The notes: generated from the sequence alone by a model not told the origin. Numbered from the stretch's first letter, positions 25,700 through 39,231 are shown. The stretch: 64,000 bases of DNA from Holacanthus passer (GCA_025331565.1 JAFREQ010000040.1:1381501-1445500); one strand, 5' to 3'. A program made the numbers and translations.

Positions 25700-28600
25700 A
25701 TCTCTCTAAATATTTAAGCCAGTGCCATCGTATGTTAAAATGTTCATACTATGTCGAGTTGTCTTCTTCAAGCATAAAGTCCCTGAGTATCTCTGCACCA
25801 ACCACTTAATCACATTAATCAAAGTGACCAATGCTTGGCACGTAGAGCAGGTGTCTGATGAGGTGAACATTTTAACAGCTCCCTTTTTCTGAAGTTGATG
25901 TTTGATATGAAAGAACAGAGCGATGACTCTGAGTGAGAACATTATGACCGTCATTATTCAGAGAATTAAGGGAGGTGAATATCAGACCTTGTATCAATAA
26001 AATGAACAGACATACTTACAGATATAAGTTACAATAAATTATCTCATTTTTTTGTCACCAGGAACAAAACTCGTTTATTGTTATGGATGGCTATGGCAAA
26101 CTGCTAATTCTAGTGTCAGAAAATGAGGAATATAATTTTCATTTTCGTTGTTTGAGCCTGCAATCCAACAAGGAGTTTTACTTATGTGATGTGTTGTTCC
26201 TCAAACTGATAAATGAATTGACCAAAATAAGCAACATGATAAAAACAAACAAAGCATTAAATAATGTAGTAAAAAGCACAAAACTCATCCTTTAGTTATT
26301 CACCTGTCAAATTGTAATGTGTTTTTTTTTGGGTTTGTGGTAACTGCTGCAGTGCCTTATATGTTTGTCTTCATAATTCTTGCTATCTCTGGGGCCTCCT
26401 CCAAGGTGATAGGATGTGTTTCAGTGTCTCCTCCATGTGTCACTACTGCCATGGGACAGTACAGTGCAGGCAGCTGGGTTATTGTCAACAGTGGGTGGAG
26501 GTGATGGAGGTCAGTAGATGTTGGAGCAGGGCTGGATGAGAGTCTCTGTGCTCCAAATGGAATATTTCTCTGAGCAACAGGGGGGGGCTAAAAATAGCCG
26601 ACAGAGCACCATGGGTAATTACACGAACCAAAAGACACTGGTCTCTTATGTCAAGAACTCATTTCAACAGTTGAAGTTGGCCTTGTGACACCAATGAAAG
26701 TTTTATAACTGTGTCATAATGTGAAATGCATAATTCCACAGCCCTCGTCGTTCTCTCTCATGTCTGGTCGGGTCAGGTTCAACATGACGGGACGAGGCAA
26801 AATCTTCAATAGTGATTGACAGTTCAAAGGCCACCAGAATCATAAGCAGTCGCTCGTGTTTCTTTCTGTGTGTCAGCTCAGAGTGGTGGTCAGGATGTGG
26901 TTGTCACTCGATGTTGATGTGAGAGTTAATTACCACTGGGGCATTTTCAGTTAAAAATCATGACTGCGGTATCTTCACATTTTAACTATGCATACTTTGT
27001 GTTTTTAAAAATTCCTGTTTAAGATATTGTTTGATTTAGTTTAATGTCCTCAGCCTTGTTGTGATTAAATGCATTTTAAACTTGTATGCATGCATCTTTT
27101 GGGCACTTGAGGGCACAAATCAAGCCGTGTATGCCGTCTTGATATAATCACCTCATTATGTTGATATAGCAAACATGTAAGCACAAAGTTGCTTTCACAG
27201 ATCAATATTAGCATTCAGTCATGTTTCTGGCAACCTGACAAGTCCCAATATTCTTTCTTCTTCAAACTCTGTTTTGGTCTCCACTAACTCCTGAGAAAAA
27301 AATATGTGTCTCTTTGGCTGTTAATGCTCTATTTTGTTCAGCGGTTAGTTGCTAAGTTTGTCTGTTGTTTGGTGCTGGACAGGTAGAATACAATGGGTTC
27401 ATCAGACCTTTTACTATAACAGCTGCTGCGTGTGAAAAAAACAGAACTGGACGATAAGGCCGTAAAATCAAAACAATGAACTGAAAAACACAAAAATACT
27501 TTTAATTACTATAATAATACTTATCTGTGGGTTTGTCACTATGAGCCTCTTTCACGTTACGCATCACATTATTCAACCACTTCACTCACACTTCAATCAC
27601 TTACATTATCGTTGAAACATTTCCTTATGCAAAATATTACAGTTCTTCAGTGTGATTCAAAATGTGATCATAGCTTCTCAACCACTCCTGCTCTATACAG
27701 CATGTTCAGGGTAAAAATAATCTATGTTAAAAATAATCTATGTTGACAAAAACATGGTTTATATACTAGAATTACAACATGAAATCATGATAATTATTTC
27801 TAAATGTATTCTGGTTATAATACTAATATCTACTGTAAGTCTGTATTTTGTATGAGCACCTTTGACACTAATTACAGCTTTCTTTGACACATCTGTAATT
27901 TTCATATATTTTCGCTCCTTATTTGCATATTTGCTCTTACACACTTTCACATGAGCTGCCCAGCACCAAACAGCATACAGATGAAGACAAATTTGGGAAG
28001 AGAAATCAAACATCTTGTAAGTTCAGATCAGATTTTTTTTTCACAGCATTTGTTGGATGCCAAGCCAAGAGAGTAAATATTGAAACTTTTTATGGTTTCA
28101 TATCTGCCAGATGAACAAATAGGCACTTATTTGCTAATATGTTATTGCCTTAACAACATAGTTGTGTCACCATCAACTTATTATGGAGATCTTCTGCCCT
28201 CTAGTGGCCAAAATGCAACAAATGCATCTTTAAAAGAAAAGTATAACAGTGAAGCCTTTGGTTATTGCTTAAGGAAACAAGAAAATTAACATATATCATC
28301 ACTGTATTTTCAAAGCATCGATTTTTCACGAGCTATTAAAAACAGCCACACTTGTGACAGTTAATTTGTCAGGTAATCGAGTAGGTAAATGTTTTATGTG
28401 GCTGAAGAAGTGGGATAAATATCTCAACTCATTAATCCTTCATGTTTTTAAATTTCAAAAAATTCTGCATGTTCCATTTACATAATTTAGATCACTATTA
28501 AAATATGAGTATACCAACAATGATAAAGCCAAAAAAGAACATTTATAGTGTTTTTATTTTCACATTATACAGCAAGGCAAAAGTCCCAGATTCTCTAAAT

Positions 28601-29480
28601 CTTTAGTAGTGTCAGATAATGATAATATCAGATATCACAGATAGTAAAATTCCAGACTCTTTATAAACAGCAAACGACAGCTGAAGTCATGCAGCACTAT
28701 CAGTCTCAATCTGTCTGCTCACAATCTTCTGTAATGGAGAAGATGAGAACAGATATGAAAACATGGAAACTCCTAAGTAAAAGCTTAGGTAATGGAAAAG
28801 CAACCTTGGGTATGAAATGGGCTGTGACCATCCTGTCAGCCTCATTGCTCCTGGCAAATCTATGGAGACTGACATCATAAACATTTCATAGGGAGGACAC
28901 CTGTTATCTGTCTTCTAAGCAGTTGTGAAATTGTCACGTCAGACGCGACAGCTGGCGCATGATGAAGCGTCCGTAAACACATTTAGCTCAATGCACCTGC
29001 AGATATGTGTTTTTATCACATGACCTTTGAAGTATTTGAAAAAAAAACCAAAAAAACCCCCAGGATTTTAAATATATAGCTTGCAGCTTCACTTGTGTGG
29101 TTCTTTCCTTGAAACCTCTCTCAGCGAACTGACATGGATTTTCTTTCCTCTGGACTTTCTTCATCTCTCCACTGTTTTCCTCATTAGCATGTCTTTATTC
29201 CCTCAAATGCACTTTCCACTCCCTTTGCCAGCAAGTATTTTCCCCCTGTTGCCATTCACACAGCGCTCATTCTGGACTCACACGAGAGCAGAGACACAGC
29301 AACTGGTTGCAGCTCTGATTTTAAGCTGGACAAAGCAAATACACAGATGAAAACATCATGGGAGGAATGGGTTAATGATCCCTGTCTGTTATGCTGAGAT
29401 GGGAGAATTCATCATCCATGGTTACGTCATGTTTTTGAGGACAGACAGGAAGGTCTGTAGATAACCTGGAGCTCGTGGTA
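25700..29480. other. Intergenic region between slc35c1 and pamr1
   Basis: No gene is supported here. It holds a short tandem duplication (AAAAATAATCTATGTT twice, about 27713-27744). It also holds a perfect MEF2 consensus CTAAAAATAG at 26588-26597, with an E-box CAGCTG at 26471-26476, which could be a muscle-type regulatory site. The remaining ORFs are short and featureless. Confidence 0.4.
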
Positions 29481-29523
29481 CTTTTTTACTTCTTTGGAAG
29501 TTTATTGCTTTGAGCTCACCACG

Positions 29524-32500
29524 ATGTTCCTCACAAGGAAAATGCCCACTTTTCTGGACCCCAAACTCTCCTACCTCCTCCTCAATCTCTGTTTTTGTGC
29601 AACAGCTTGGCCACGTGGTAAGTCAAAGACGTTTATTGCAGTTGTCGTTCTTACTGTACACAACATTGGAGAGTTTAAAATATCCCCTTTGTGGAAATGT
29701 TACAGACTTTGAAGAAGAAATAAGCTGCTGACTTCTTGCTGACTAACTGTGGAGTTATTTCACGATGATGAGTCACATCTGCTGCGAAGACTCAGTTCAC
29801 GCTACAACCTCTACGTGCCTCACTGAAATAAGACCAACACATATCCTCTCCTGACATGACTTGTAAAGAGCCATTTTCTTTGCAAATTATTGTAGCCATT
29901 GGACAAATTAGTGAGTTTTCAACATCTGTGAGGCTTTAACATTTGATTTAGTGAAGAAATCTATAAGTATTGATGGATGGAATTAAACCTGTGATGATGA
30001 CATTTGGCTGTAGCTCCATGTGAAAGATTTTCCACTGCTCTGTTTTCTTGTATTTTCATTGTGTTTGAAAGATTAACATAACACAGCACATATGTTCATT
30101 AACACACCTAGTATTCAAAATGAGGTTTGGGAAAAAGCTGTGTGTGGGTTTGATATATTTCAACCTGTCTCTTCATCCCAAACTGCTCATCGTGGTGCAT
30201 CATTTGGGGTCAAAGGTCACAAGTTAAACTAAGGCAGATTCAGATCTTGCAAACAGTATCAAGTCCAGCTTGAGCTTGATAGCATCTGTCAGATTTTCCA
30301 TCTTGGCAGAAAGTTCAAGAAAGTCTGATGACAGAAAAATAAAGGGACAGATTTGTACTTCTGCTCTGTTCACTACATTTCTACAACCACGCTTATTACA
30401 TTATTACATATAATCAATTGTACAAGTTATAGATGCTTATATGTAAGTTTAATTCCTCCACAGTAATATTTCACAATTTATCGTCTCTACCGTTTGATGC
30501 CAGCGTCCTCTGTTTCCTCTGACAGGGGACGTCTGCCCGAGCTCTCGGTGGAGCGTCATGTGTCGTCCGTGTTGCGAGTACCACCTGATCCAGTGCCGGT
30601 GCCCCTCCAAAGGGTCGAAGGTCGGCTACACGGTTCCCTGCTGCCGCAATGCTCTGGATCAGTGTGACCCCTGTATCATTCACCCGGGTACGCTCTCAAT
30701 GTCGCTTTGAGATCTTCTTTCAACTCAAATAACCTGCGAGGGGTTTATTTTGTCTCACTGCTTATAAAACCCACCCAGATTTTCTTCTGTCTTTCGCAAA
30801 CAAGCAGTTGCAAATTGACTTAAAAATATTTCCAACCACTCTGATGTTACTTTCAACTTTCATTTTTTTCGTCCTCGACAGGCTGCAGCCTGTTTGAGAA
30901 CTGTAAAACCTGCCACAATGGAACATGGAAAGCCAATGACGACTTCTTCGTCAATGGAAAGTACTGCACAGAGTGTCGCCAAGGCTGGAGCGGAGGGGAC
31001 TGTAAAAGTGAGTTAGATTGCTGTGATGTGCTGTCAGGTCTTATCTTACCACAGAGTTGGCTGAACATACTGAACATGCAGAAGTATTCAGTTATGAAGA
31101 AGTGAACAGCTGCACTCCATCATGCCCACGTGCTGATGTGTTCTTATGTACCATCTGTAAGACTCTGTGGCTGAAAGCTTGCTTGCTTGCATTTGCCAGT
31201 ATAGTGTTATCTGGTTAGTAATCACATAAAATGAATCATGATGGAGGTTCAAAGGTAATTGAGTCGTTCCACAATGACTGATAGAGATCTTTAGGTTTGA
31301 CAGTGTGTGGCAGATTAAAATGACTATGGTTTGTAAAGCTTTACATTTTTGTACGTATTACATTTGCACATACATACATAAGCATTTGTAAACATTTATA
31401 GGAATGTTATTTTAGTAATTATCAGCTTATTATAAGTTAGTGAAACATAATATATCACCTACAAATAATCCTCTTCAGTATTTATGACTATGAGGAAAAA
31501 CACAAGTTATGGAACAAAGGCTCTGGGGCTGTAATTCTAATCAATACGATGATTCTCAGTTGTCAGATTGCTGCACCCAAATGTGTAATACATCATGAGG
31601 ACACTTGGTGGCGACAATGCTTTTTTAGTTATGTGTCAGCCAGACTACAACTACAGTAATATTGTAGTTGTAGTTCATGTTCATAAATATTGAAATATTG
31701 ATCAGATATATGATCCTGTTTTGTTTTGTTTTTTTCTTTTTGAAAACATGGCATTGAGTCACAGCAGCTAACACCCAAATATTTGAAATCAAATGTGTGC
31801 AGGTAAAGCCCAAGGTAACGTTATTCTATTTATAGAGCAAAGCAAACCAGTTCACCTGCTTGCCACTCCTGTTATTCACTCTAATTACATTTTTCCGGCC
31901 TTTATTTTTCTTGACCTGGGGGAAAAATTGTCACTTGGATGCCAGTCTGTCACGTCCCGTCAGTTTGACGTACACAAGCGAAGGCGTGAAGCCATCGTGC
32001 GACTCCTGTCGTCCTGCACAACCTGTTTAGCCCGAGTGACCAAACATTCAAATTAAATCGGCTGCATGATTTTAATAAAGCTCTGCTGAGGCCGCAGTGC
32101 ATACAAATGATTTTTGAATTTAAGAAAAACATCTTTCACTATTAAATGGCAACTCAAACCTAATTTCAAGACTCACCCTGGTGTTTTTTAGTCGTAAGAG
32201 GTGACAGAAATTAATTTGAATTTTCAGTATCTTGTTTTGCTTTTTCAGTCCTCTGAAGAACACACATGCCTGCGTGAACACCAGCATGATGTTTATAATC
32301 ATGGTTATTGAAGAGGCTGGTTGGATCCTGTAATGCCATGTTTTTGGGTGGAAATTATCTGCCCTCTAACACAGCGTGTCACACATTACTGGACCTGCTT
32401 ACAACGGCAAAACTGTCCAGCGCAACTGTGATAAACACACATTTGATGAGTATGTGAATTTACTAAGTGAAAGTAATCACTGTTCTCCTGCGGGTAGCAT

Positions 32501-35500
32501 GTGGAGGCGTCATTCGTCGGGCTCAGGGTCACATAGCTCTGGAGAGTTACCCAACGAACGCTCGGTGCGAATGGACGGTGCAAGTGGAGACGGGCGGCAG
32601 CATCGAGCTGAGGTGGGTCACCCGTGTCAAAGCTTTCACATGCATGGAACAAAGTGATCACTACCAGAAAAACATGGACGGTCTTTATTTGAAAAAAGGC
32701 TGCACAAGTCATAATGTTAATTAATAAATAGTGAGGAAAGCAGGAGATTTTACTGTCTGTGTTAGGATTAATGAAAAGGCTGAAATGATTAGGATTTATG
32801 TTGGACTGAAGTCAGGGCAAGGTTTACCAAAGTAAGTTTACCTTCCCTGAGGAATAGGAGTATACACAAAACACAGCTAACAAGTTCAGCTGGATCAGCG
32901 TATTGAGTATCATCTGACATAAGAAGACCTGTGACAGGTTTTATTCAGGGCAGTTAACTCCTGCTTTTTGAAACAGGCCGAGCTAAAGGATATTTTTCCT
33001 TTTCGTGCGTTGGATGCTACTTTTCCTCAAGCTGTCAGCTGATGTTGAAGGAAACTGTTGTGAAAGGGTTTGCACTCTCAAATCTAGACACTTCAAGAAA
33101 TAGTGTTTGGTATGTGTAACCATAAATTAAACAGTTTCATCTCATAGGAAAATTGTCTGCACACTGACAAAAAAATAGAAGAGACAGATGCAAAAAGAGT
33201 GAAATTATGTGTGCAAAAAGTGACAAAATGCAAAATGCAAAACATTTAAATCTTAGGACCTTATCAGCACAACTAGCACTGATGTTGAGGTCAAAGTAGT
33301 CAGTCCTGCATGAGACCATGTAGTTGTACTTTCTGCACCTTCTTGACTAATATCACATCTTTTTAAGAAGTTTGAAAAATCAGTTAAATGTAACTGCTCT
33401 TTGTTTGTGCTGCAGGTTTTCACAGCTCAGTCTGGAGTTTGACCATAACTGTCGTTACGATTACGTGGAGGTGCGCGACGGCGACGGCCTGATCTCCCCT
33501 GTGATTGGCCGGTACTGTGGGGATCGGCTGCCTCCTCCAATAAAAAGCTCTGGGAACGTCTTGCACGTCCTGTTCGCCTCAGATGGCTACAACAACTTTG
33601 ATGGCTTTGTTCTCACCTTTCAGCAGAGTTCAGGCAGGTACAACCATTGTGAGTAATGCGAATGCTGCTTACACAATAAATACTGTCCATAGAGAAAGGA
33701 AACGGGACAGACAATCTAATACAATGGCCTCAAAGCAAATCCTCCCTTATAAAAGCTTAAGATGTGTTTTGTGAGTCCATTGCTGTATTGTTCGACTACT
33801 TTGCTTTATAATATATGATGTTCCTCTTATTTGGTGCATGCTCTGCTAATGCATTGTACAAGGTGGAATCCAAACACAGTGATGAAGAATGCAGTCTTAT
33901 ATATGCTTGTTCATGACTTACTGCAGGTATTTACTTCAGGTACATTTATCATGAATGCATGACGTCCTTTCATACATGCAGCACCTCTCTTTGTTTGCAC
34001 GCACCATTTACTCCCGGACCTTTTTCTTTTATTCTGCTGTGTATGTGTGTGCAGCCTCCTATACAGGTCAGCGATGTGAGACGGACAGTCAGAGACACAG
34101 ATTTGTCATACTCATCCTTCATCCTTCTCCATTTGCCCTCCTTCAAGCAAATTATGCATTTATCTTGCATCCAATTTATCCTGTCTTTTCCCCTCCTGGA
34201 TATTAACTCCTAATAGCTAACCTGAGCATATCATAGTGGTGCAGCTGTAATGGATGTTAGAGCTCCTTATGTAAAGATGCCTTCAGTAAGTCAAAGAAGG
34301 GTTTAGCTATTTTAGCATATACACCTATAAATATTTATGAAAGCCTCTACAAGATAATATAAAAACAGACCTAACTAAAAGGTAGTGCTTTTAGACAGAC
34401 AGCAGTTTAAGGAGTTCATTTTCCAAAAGGTTAATGTTGTTTGGATGCTGGGGTCCTCCAGGGCAGCGTTCTAGGGCCATTATTTTTTTTTTACTATGTA
34501 TGTTAATGATTTAAAAGCAACCTGCTTATGTGATCTCTTTCTTTAAGCACACAATACTGCAATAGTACTATCATCTGAAAGACAGAAATATGTAGACTAT
34601 TGATATTCAAAATATTAAAAACCAGTCTCCAGGATTTTTAGTTAAGAGACTCTTACCTTTGCAAAAAGTGACATCAAATAGTTAACTTTCACATGAGGTT
34701 ATAACACATAAACACATATAACACATAAGGTAAATTGTCTGAGTGCCCTCATTACCTCTTCACACACATCAGAACTTTTCTCGAAATCTCGGAGATGGAA
34801 AAATATGATTATCAAAATTAAATCAGGTCTGATTTAGAAAACTAACCAACAAATAATGCAACGGCAAAAAAATGTTGACATACCACAACCACAAAAAAAA
34901 AATGTTGACAACATAATGAGAGGATTTTCACCAGTTTTGTACAATTTATGTGAATTCAATAAACTAAAATGTTAACACACGTGTATTTGCATCAGTTGTT
35001 GATTCAGTTAATGTTCATCTTTCATTTATCAGCCGTCAAGACTCCAGCGTGTACATCCCCAGAGAAGCCTGTAAATGGATATGTTCTGCCTGTATATGGC
35101 CCAAAGGAGAAGCTTGTATCTGTAAACTACAGGTGTCACCCACCTTTCACTCTGACCGGCTCCCAGCAGAGGATCTGTCTCCCTAATGGCACATGGAGTG
35201 GTGCAGTTCCCACATGTATAAAAGGTGCCTTTTCACCAGGCGGCTTCTGCTCCTCATTTCTGATGTTTGTACACTATAAAAGCTGCATGATGCATTTATT
35301 GAGGGAGTTTGTTTTTTCTCTCTCTCTCTCTCAAACACATACTCATACAGGCCAAACAAGCAGAGTCCCGTGTTCCCCTCCACCCAAATTGCTCAACGGC
35401 TACCACAGACCTGCTCCTGATGCGGCGCGAGGCGCAGAGACCGTCGAGTTTTTCTGCAAAAAGTCCTACATTCTGAGTGGAAACCACCAGAGTACCTGCC

Positions 35501-38500
35501 TCTCTAATGGATCCTGGAGTAGCGGCCCACCCAAGTGTGTGAGAGGTAGCTGTTTTCAAAAACACATTAGGGCTGGGAAAACACTGATACACACACCAAG
35601 TGGTTTATTTCTCTACTGTATCACAATATGAGGACGTAAAAGTTTACAACACACACTTAGTCTTATCATTTTTTTATCGGATTTATAGATCCTGATATGA
35701 GAACAAATTGTGTGACGTAAACACAGTGATTGTATCAGTAATGCTTGTGAATCCTTCTTTATAATGAATGTTTGTCCCATATATTTTCTGCATAGAATCG
35801 TTCCTAGTTACTCTGAATAAGATTTAGAATGATATTTGTGTGACTGATCTGTTTTGGATGGAGGCTCAAAAGTATTTCTTGTGCACTAATAGTCACCTGC
35901 TTGATTTGCATCTGCAGCTTGTCAAGAGCCCAAAGTGTCTGATCTTGTGCGACAAAGTGTTGTGAAGCCACTTCTGATATCAAGGTAACCGCTAAGACGC
36001 TGTGTGCATTGATAGTTTGAAATTTGAAATGACAAATGTTGTTGCTCACATTCAAAACCCATATTATTCAAGTGCAGGAAGTATTACGACATTTTTCTTT
36101 TCCGCAGAGAGAGTCCAAACCAAAGACTCTCATCCAGGTACAACATCCACGATTTGCTGTCAGCCGGTTTTATACCACTCACATCGAATAAACAGTCCAA
36201 AAAGACGATATCGTGGAGCTTCCTCGTGGCTTTCACCCAACCTACACGAGCATCGAGTACAAGTGCGCCTCCCCACTGTACCGCCACACGGGGAGCTCCC
36301 GGCGCACCTGTCTGAAGACCGGCAGGTGGAGCGGACGCCATGTTTCCTGCTCCCCTGGTGAGAGCAGCTGCAGTTTAGACCCAGCCAACAGAAATGTGTG
36401 TTTAAAGGGAGGCTTTGTAACAAATGAAGTTGAATTCATAAGCAATAAAAACACATTTTTGCTCAATTCAACACACTCATGGGTTTTGCTGCTTAAAGCC
36501 CAACTTAGTCTGGTTTGATAAATAGCTTATGGCGGCTAATTCCAGCAAATGCAAGTAAACTTTAGAAAGATACTGCTCTGTACATTAACATTAAAGTGCA
36601 ATATTGAGTGTGAAAGTTTATTCTTGACTTTGGAAATGGTAGTTTGATAGTAGGGTCAGGGTCAAGGGTCTGGAGAAACGTTCCTAGTAGACATCAAGTC
36701 AAGATTATTTTGTCAATCGCAGCGGCTGGCGCTCAGCAAAAGTTACAGACCTTAATGTCAATGTTCAACATTTTGAGAAATAAACTTACTCTCTCTGTTG
36801 CAGAGAGTTTGATGAAGAGATTGATAAAACTCTCATGCCTGCATGGCAAATATGAGCTTCTGGCATAAACACTGCAAACAAATCGTCTCATCTAACTCTG
36901 CAAGAAAACAAATAAGCTGATTTTCCAAAAGGTCAAACTTTTCCTATAAATGCCCTGTTGTCCCCAGACACAGGTGTTTTCATTTACTTTGCCTGATTAG
37001 TCTCCGATTGACTTCTCTCCGACCCTCCTATTAGTCCTGTCGGCCCTGTTTTGGGACAATTTACACCTCTAATTCATATTGGTTTGTGAAGTCTGGTGAA
37101 CTCGTGAAACTGCAGCACAGCTCCACCCAAGCTCAACCTGAGCAGAAGACTAATCAGGCAGAATAAGTAGAAACAGCTGTGCCTGTGTGCGCAGGGTCTC
37201 AGAACTTTTTCTTTGTAAAGAAAAAGGCAGAAGACTTATGTTTACCTGAGTATTACAGTGAATTTACATGAAAAGTTTTTAAGCAATGCACGCCTTATTT
37301 TTTGCCTACATTTTTTAACACACTCTCTCTCCTCTGTAATTTTCCCACAGTTTGTGGCAAACTCGACACTTTCAGCCTCCACAACCTCACAGACACTCAG
37401 TGGCCGTGGCATGCAGCCGTCTACATCCGCTCGCCTCCTGATCACACCGCCAGCACCCACAGGCCCCCTGGAATAACCATGTCCAACCAGCAGGGGGCCT
37501 CAGAGGAGTCCACATTCTGGTACCTGGCCTGCAGCGGGGCCCTGCTCACCCAGCGCAGCGTCCTGGTGGCAGCTCAGTGTGTGGTAGACAAGGACAGGCA
37601 GCACGCCCTTCACCCAGAGCGAGTGAAGGTTGTCACGGGCGCGCAGCTCCAGACATCCAAGGATCGACTGAAAAGCCTGAACCACCTCAGGGTACAACAC
37701 AGTCCACTAGTCAGAAATAATCCATCAGATGTTTTATATTTCTGCTTTTATTAGATGAGTTTGTGGATGAGTTTTTTCCCATGATGTTTTCAGAGTCCAA
37801 CAAAATATGATGTACAGTCATCACATTTCCCAGAAAGCATTGCACTCTCAATTTTTCCTTCCAAAATACATTTAGATGCCAAGATTAAAACTGAATTAGT
37901 TTAAAGGCTGAAAGTTTTCTTAGATTTTCTAAGTAATGCTTAACTAATGCATGACTCATGATGATTTAATACATGAATTAATGCAGGATGTATCATGAAT
38001 TCCTGATGCTCGCCACGAACAAACGATCAAGTTGCTCTTCACACTTAACAGATCAGATCGGTTAAAGAATCTTAATTCACAATTACGTCATATTGATATG
38101 TGTTCAAGTTAGCTGGAATCCAGTTACATAAAACTTTATTTAAGACCCGTGTATTTGTTCTGTCTCTTTGAAACAGCACCCGTTCCTCATAGGAAACGAA
38201 GCTTTTCTTTTCTTTTATCAAACTGATCATCAGATGCAAACATTTCCAAACTGTATTAAACATAAGTACAGTGATAGGAATGAACTTTTACAAATGAACT
38301 TTTGCACAAAAGTTTCCCATGACTGCAAAAACCTGCCAAACAGCAGATGTAGTGATAAAGTATTAAGCAAGGAATCTTCATTAAACAGATATAATCTTCT
38401 GGATAGGTTTTTGTTTGTTAAGTGTACAGGAAAGAATCCTTTGGCATTTAGATGTGCACTTAAAGCTTTACCAGGATACAACTATTGTATATTTGACTTG

Positions 38501-39231
38501 GATCTGAGATATTTGCGCATCTTGACGCATATTATCTGATCGTGACGGAAAGTCCAAAAACAACAGAATCTGGCACTTTCTCAGTGGAACCAAGCTTTCT
38601 CAGGTATTTTAACGTCCAATTTAAATCCATTCTCACACTTTCTCTTTTTCTGTCCCAACAGGTTTCAGACATTTTAGTCCATCCAGATTTCTTCTCGGCA
38701 CCGGACTCCAATGTTGCTGTGCTCAAGCTGAAAGACAAGGCCAAGATTAGCGGGCGTGTGCTGCCAGTGTGTCTACCCAAAGTGCAAGGAGGAGAGGTGA
38801 CAGCGCAGGAGGCTTACACAGCCAGGTGGATTTTACCAAACGATTACAGGCACCTGAGCCGCCACACTCCCTCCAGCCAGACCGAACTTGTTGAGTTGGG
38901 CGATGTTGCGCAATGTGAAAGAGAACTCGCTCGAGGAGGAGCTCACACCGCAGAGATCAGCGACAATGCACTGTGTGTCATCAGGAAGCCGTCCAGTCTT
39001 CCAAGCCTTTGTCCCAGTGTTGTTCCAGGCATCTCGACCGTGCCAGCTGTGTTTTCATCCACAAGTGGTGTCTTGTCAGTTCATGAAGAGACTCGGGAAA
39101 CGTCCAGCACAGGCTGGCAGCTTCTTGCTTTAGAGAGTTTCGGCTATAAGGAAACGAACTGCCAACAGACTCACACGGTTCAGACCAAAATCGCCAACTT
39201 TCGAGACTGGATAGAGAAAAACATGAAGTAG
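29524..39231 (+). CDS. pamr1: Inactive serine protease PAMR1 (secreted CUB/sushi/pseudoprotease), 11 coding exons with one apparent frameshift
   Basis: Exons: 29524-29617, 30526-30687, 30882-31007, 32498-32612, 33416-33648, 35033-35224, 35351-35545, 35918-35984, 36108-36357, 37351-37691, 38662-39231. About 781 residues result if one missing base is allowed. Order: signal peptide (core LSYLLLNLCFC); cysteine-rich N-terminus (CCEYHLIQCRC, VGYTVPCCRN, FENCKTCHNGTW); CUB (SLEFDHNCRYDYVEVRDGDG); sushi A (35033-35224), sushi B (35351-35545), sushi C (35918-36357); trypsin-like domain from CGKLDTF to the terminal FRDWIEKNMK. Linker ACQEPKVSDLV matches mammalian ACREPKISDLV. Catalytic positions are all altered: AAQC for AAHC, DSNVAVLKL where Asp is expected, and no GDSGG. 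Splice phases agree throughout except inside exon 36108-36357, which needs one extra base. Compared with human there is one more sushi domain and no intact EGF exon. The start has A at -3. The role in mammals is linked to muscle regeneration and tumour suppression; molecular function is unclear. Confidence 0.9.
31644..31674. repeat. Perfect short inverted repeat (possible hairpin)
   Basis: Arms ACTACAACTAC (31644-31654) and GTAGTTGTAGT (31664-31674) flank a 9-base AT-rich loop, within a pamr1 intron. No transposon or RNA gene was recognised around it. Confidence 0.6.
33966..34086 (+). pseudogene. Relic EGF-like exon of pamr1, frame-broken
   Basis: One frame gives CSTSLCLHAP...LLCMC and the adjacent frame gives CAASYTGQRCETD. 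Together they parallel mammalian PAMR1 EGF (CSSSPCFHDGTC...YKCACLAGYTGQRCE). The switch falls in the GTATGTGTGTGCAG tract, consistent with a two-base gain, and the third EGF cysteine is missing. The preceding exon ends at a strong donor (CATT|GTGAGT, phase 1) and sushi A begins in phase 1, so skipping this segment keeps the frame. A remnant 33-nt exon starting at the CAG before CCTCCTATACAGG is also phase-compatible, though its donor is weak. Confidence 0.55.
34440..34600 (+). mobile_element. LINE reverse-transcriptase relic in a pamr1 intron
   Basis: Translation of about 34446-34600 gives DAGVLQGSVLGPLFF. With a frame change it continues MYVNDLKATC and then an ADNTAIVLS-like stretch. These correspond to the non-LTR reverse-transcriptase motifs GVPQGSxLGPLLF, INDL and YADDT. 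The copy is very short and frame-broken. The clade (L2/CR1/Rex-like) is not resolved. Confidence 0.6.

Noticed and set aside
33631..33640. Alternative donor GGCAG|GTACAA at the end of the pamr1 CUB exon
   Set aside because: It gives phase 2, which cannot join the phase-1 sushi exon; the stronger CATT|GTGAGT at 33648 fits.
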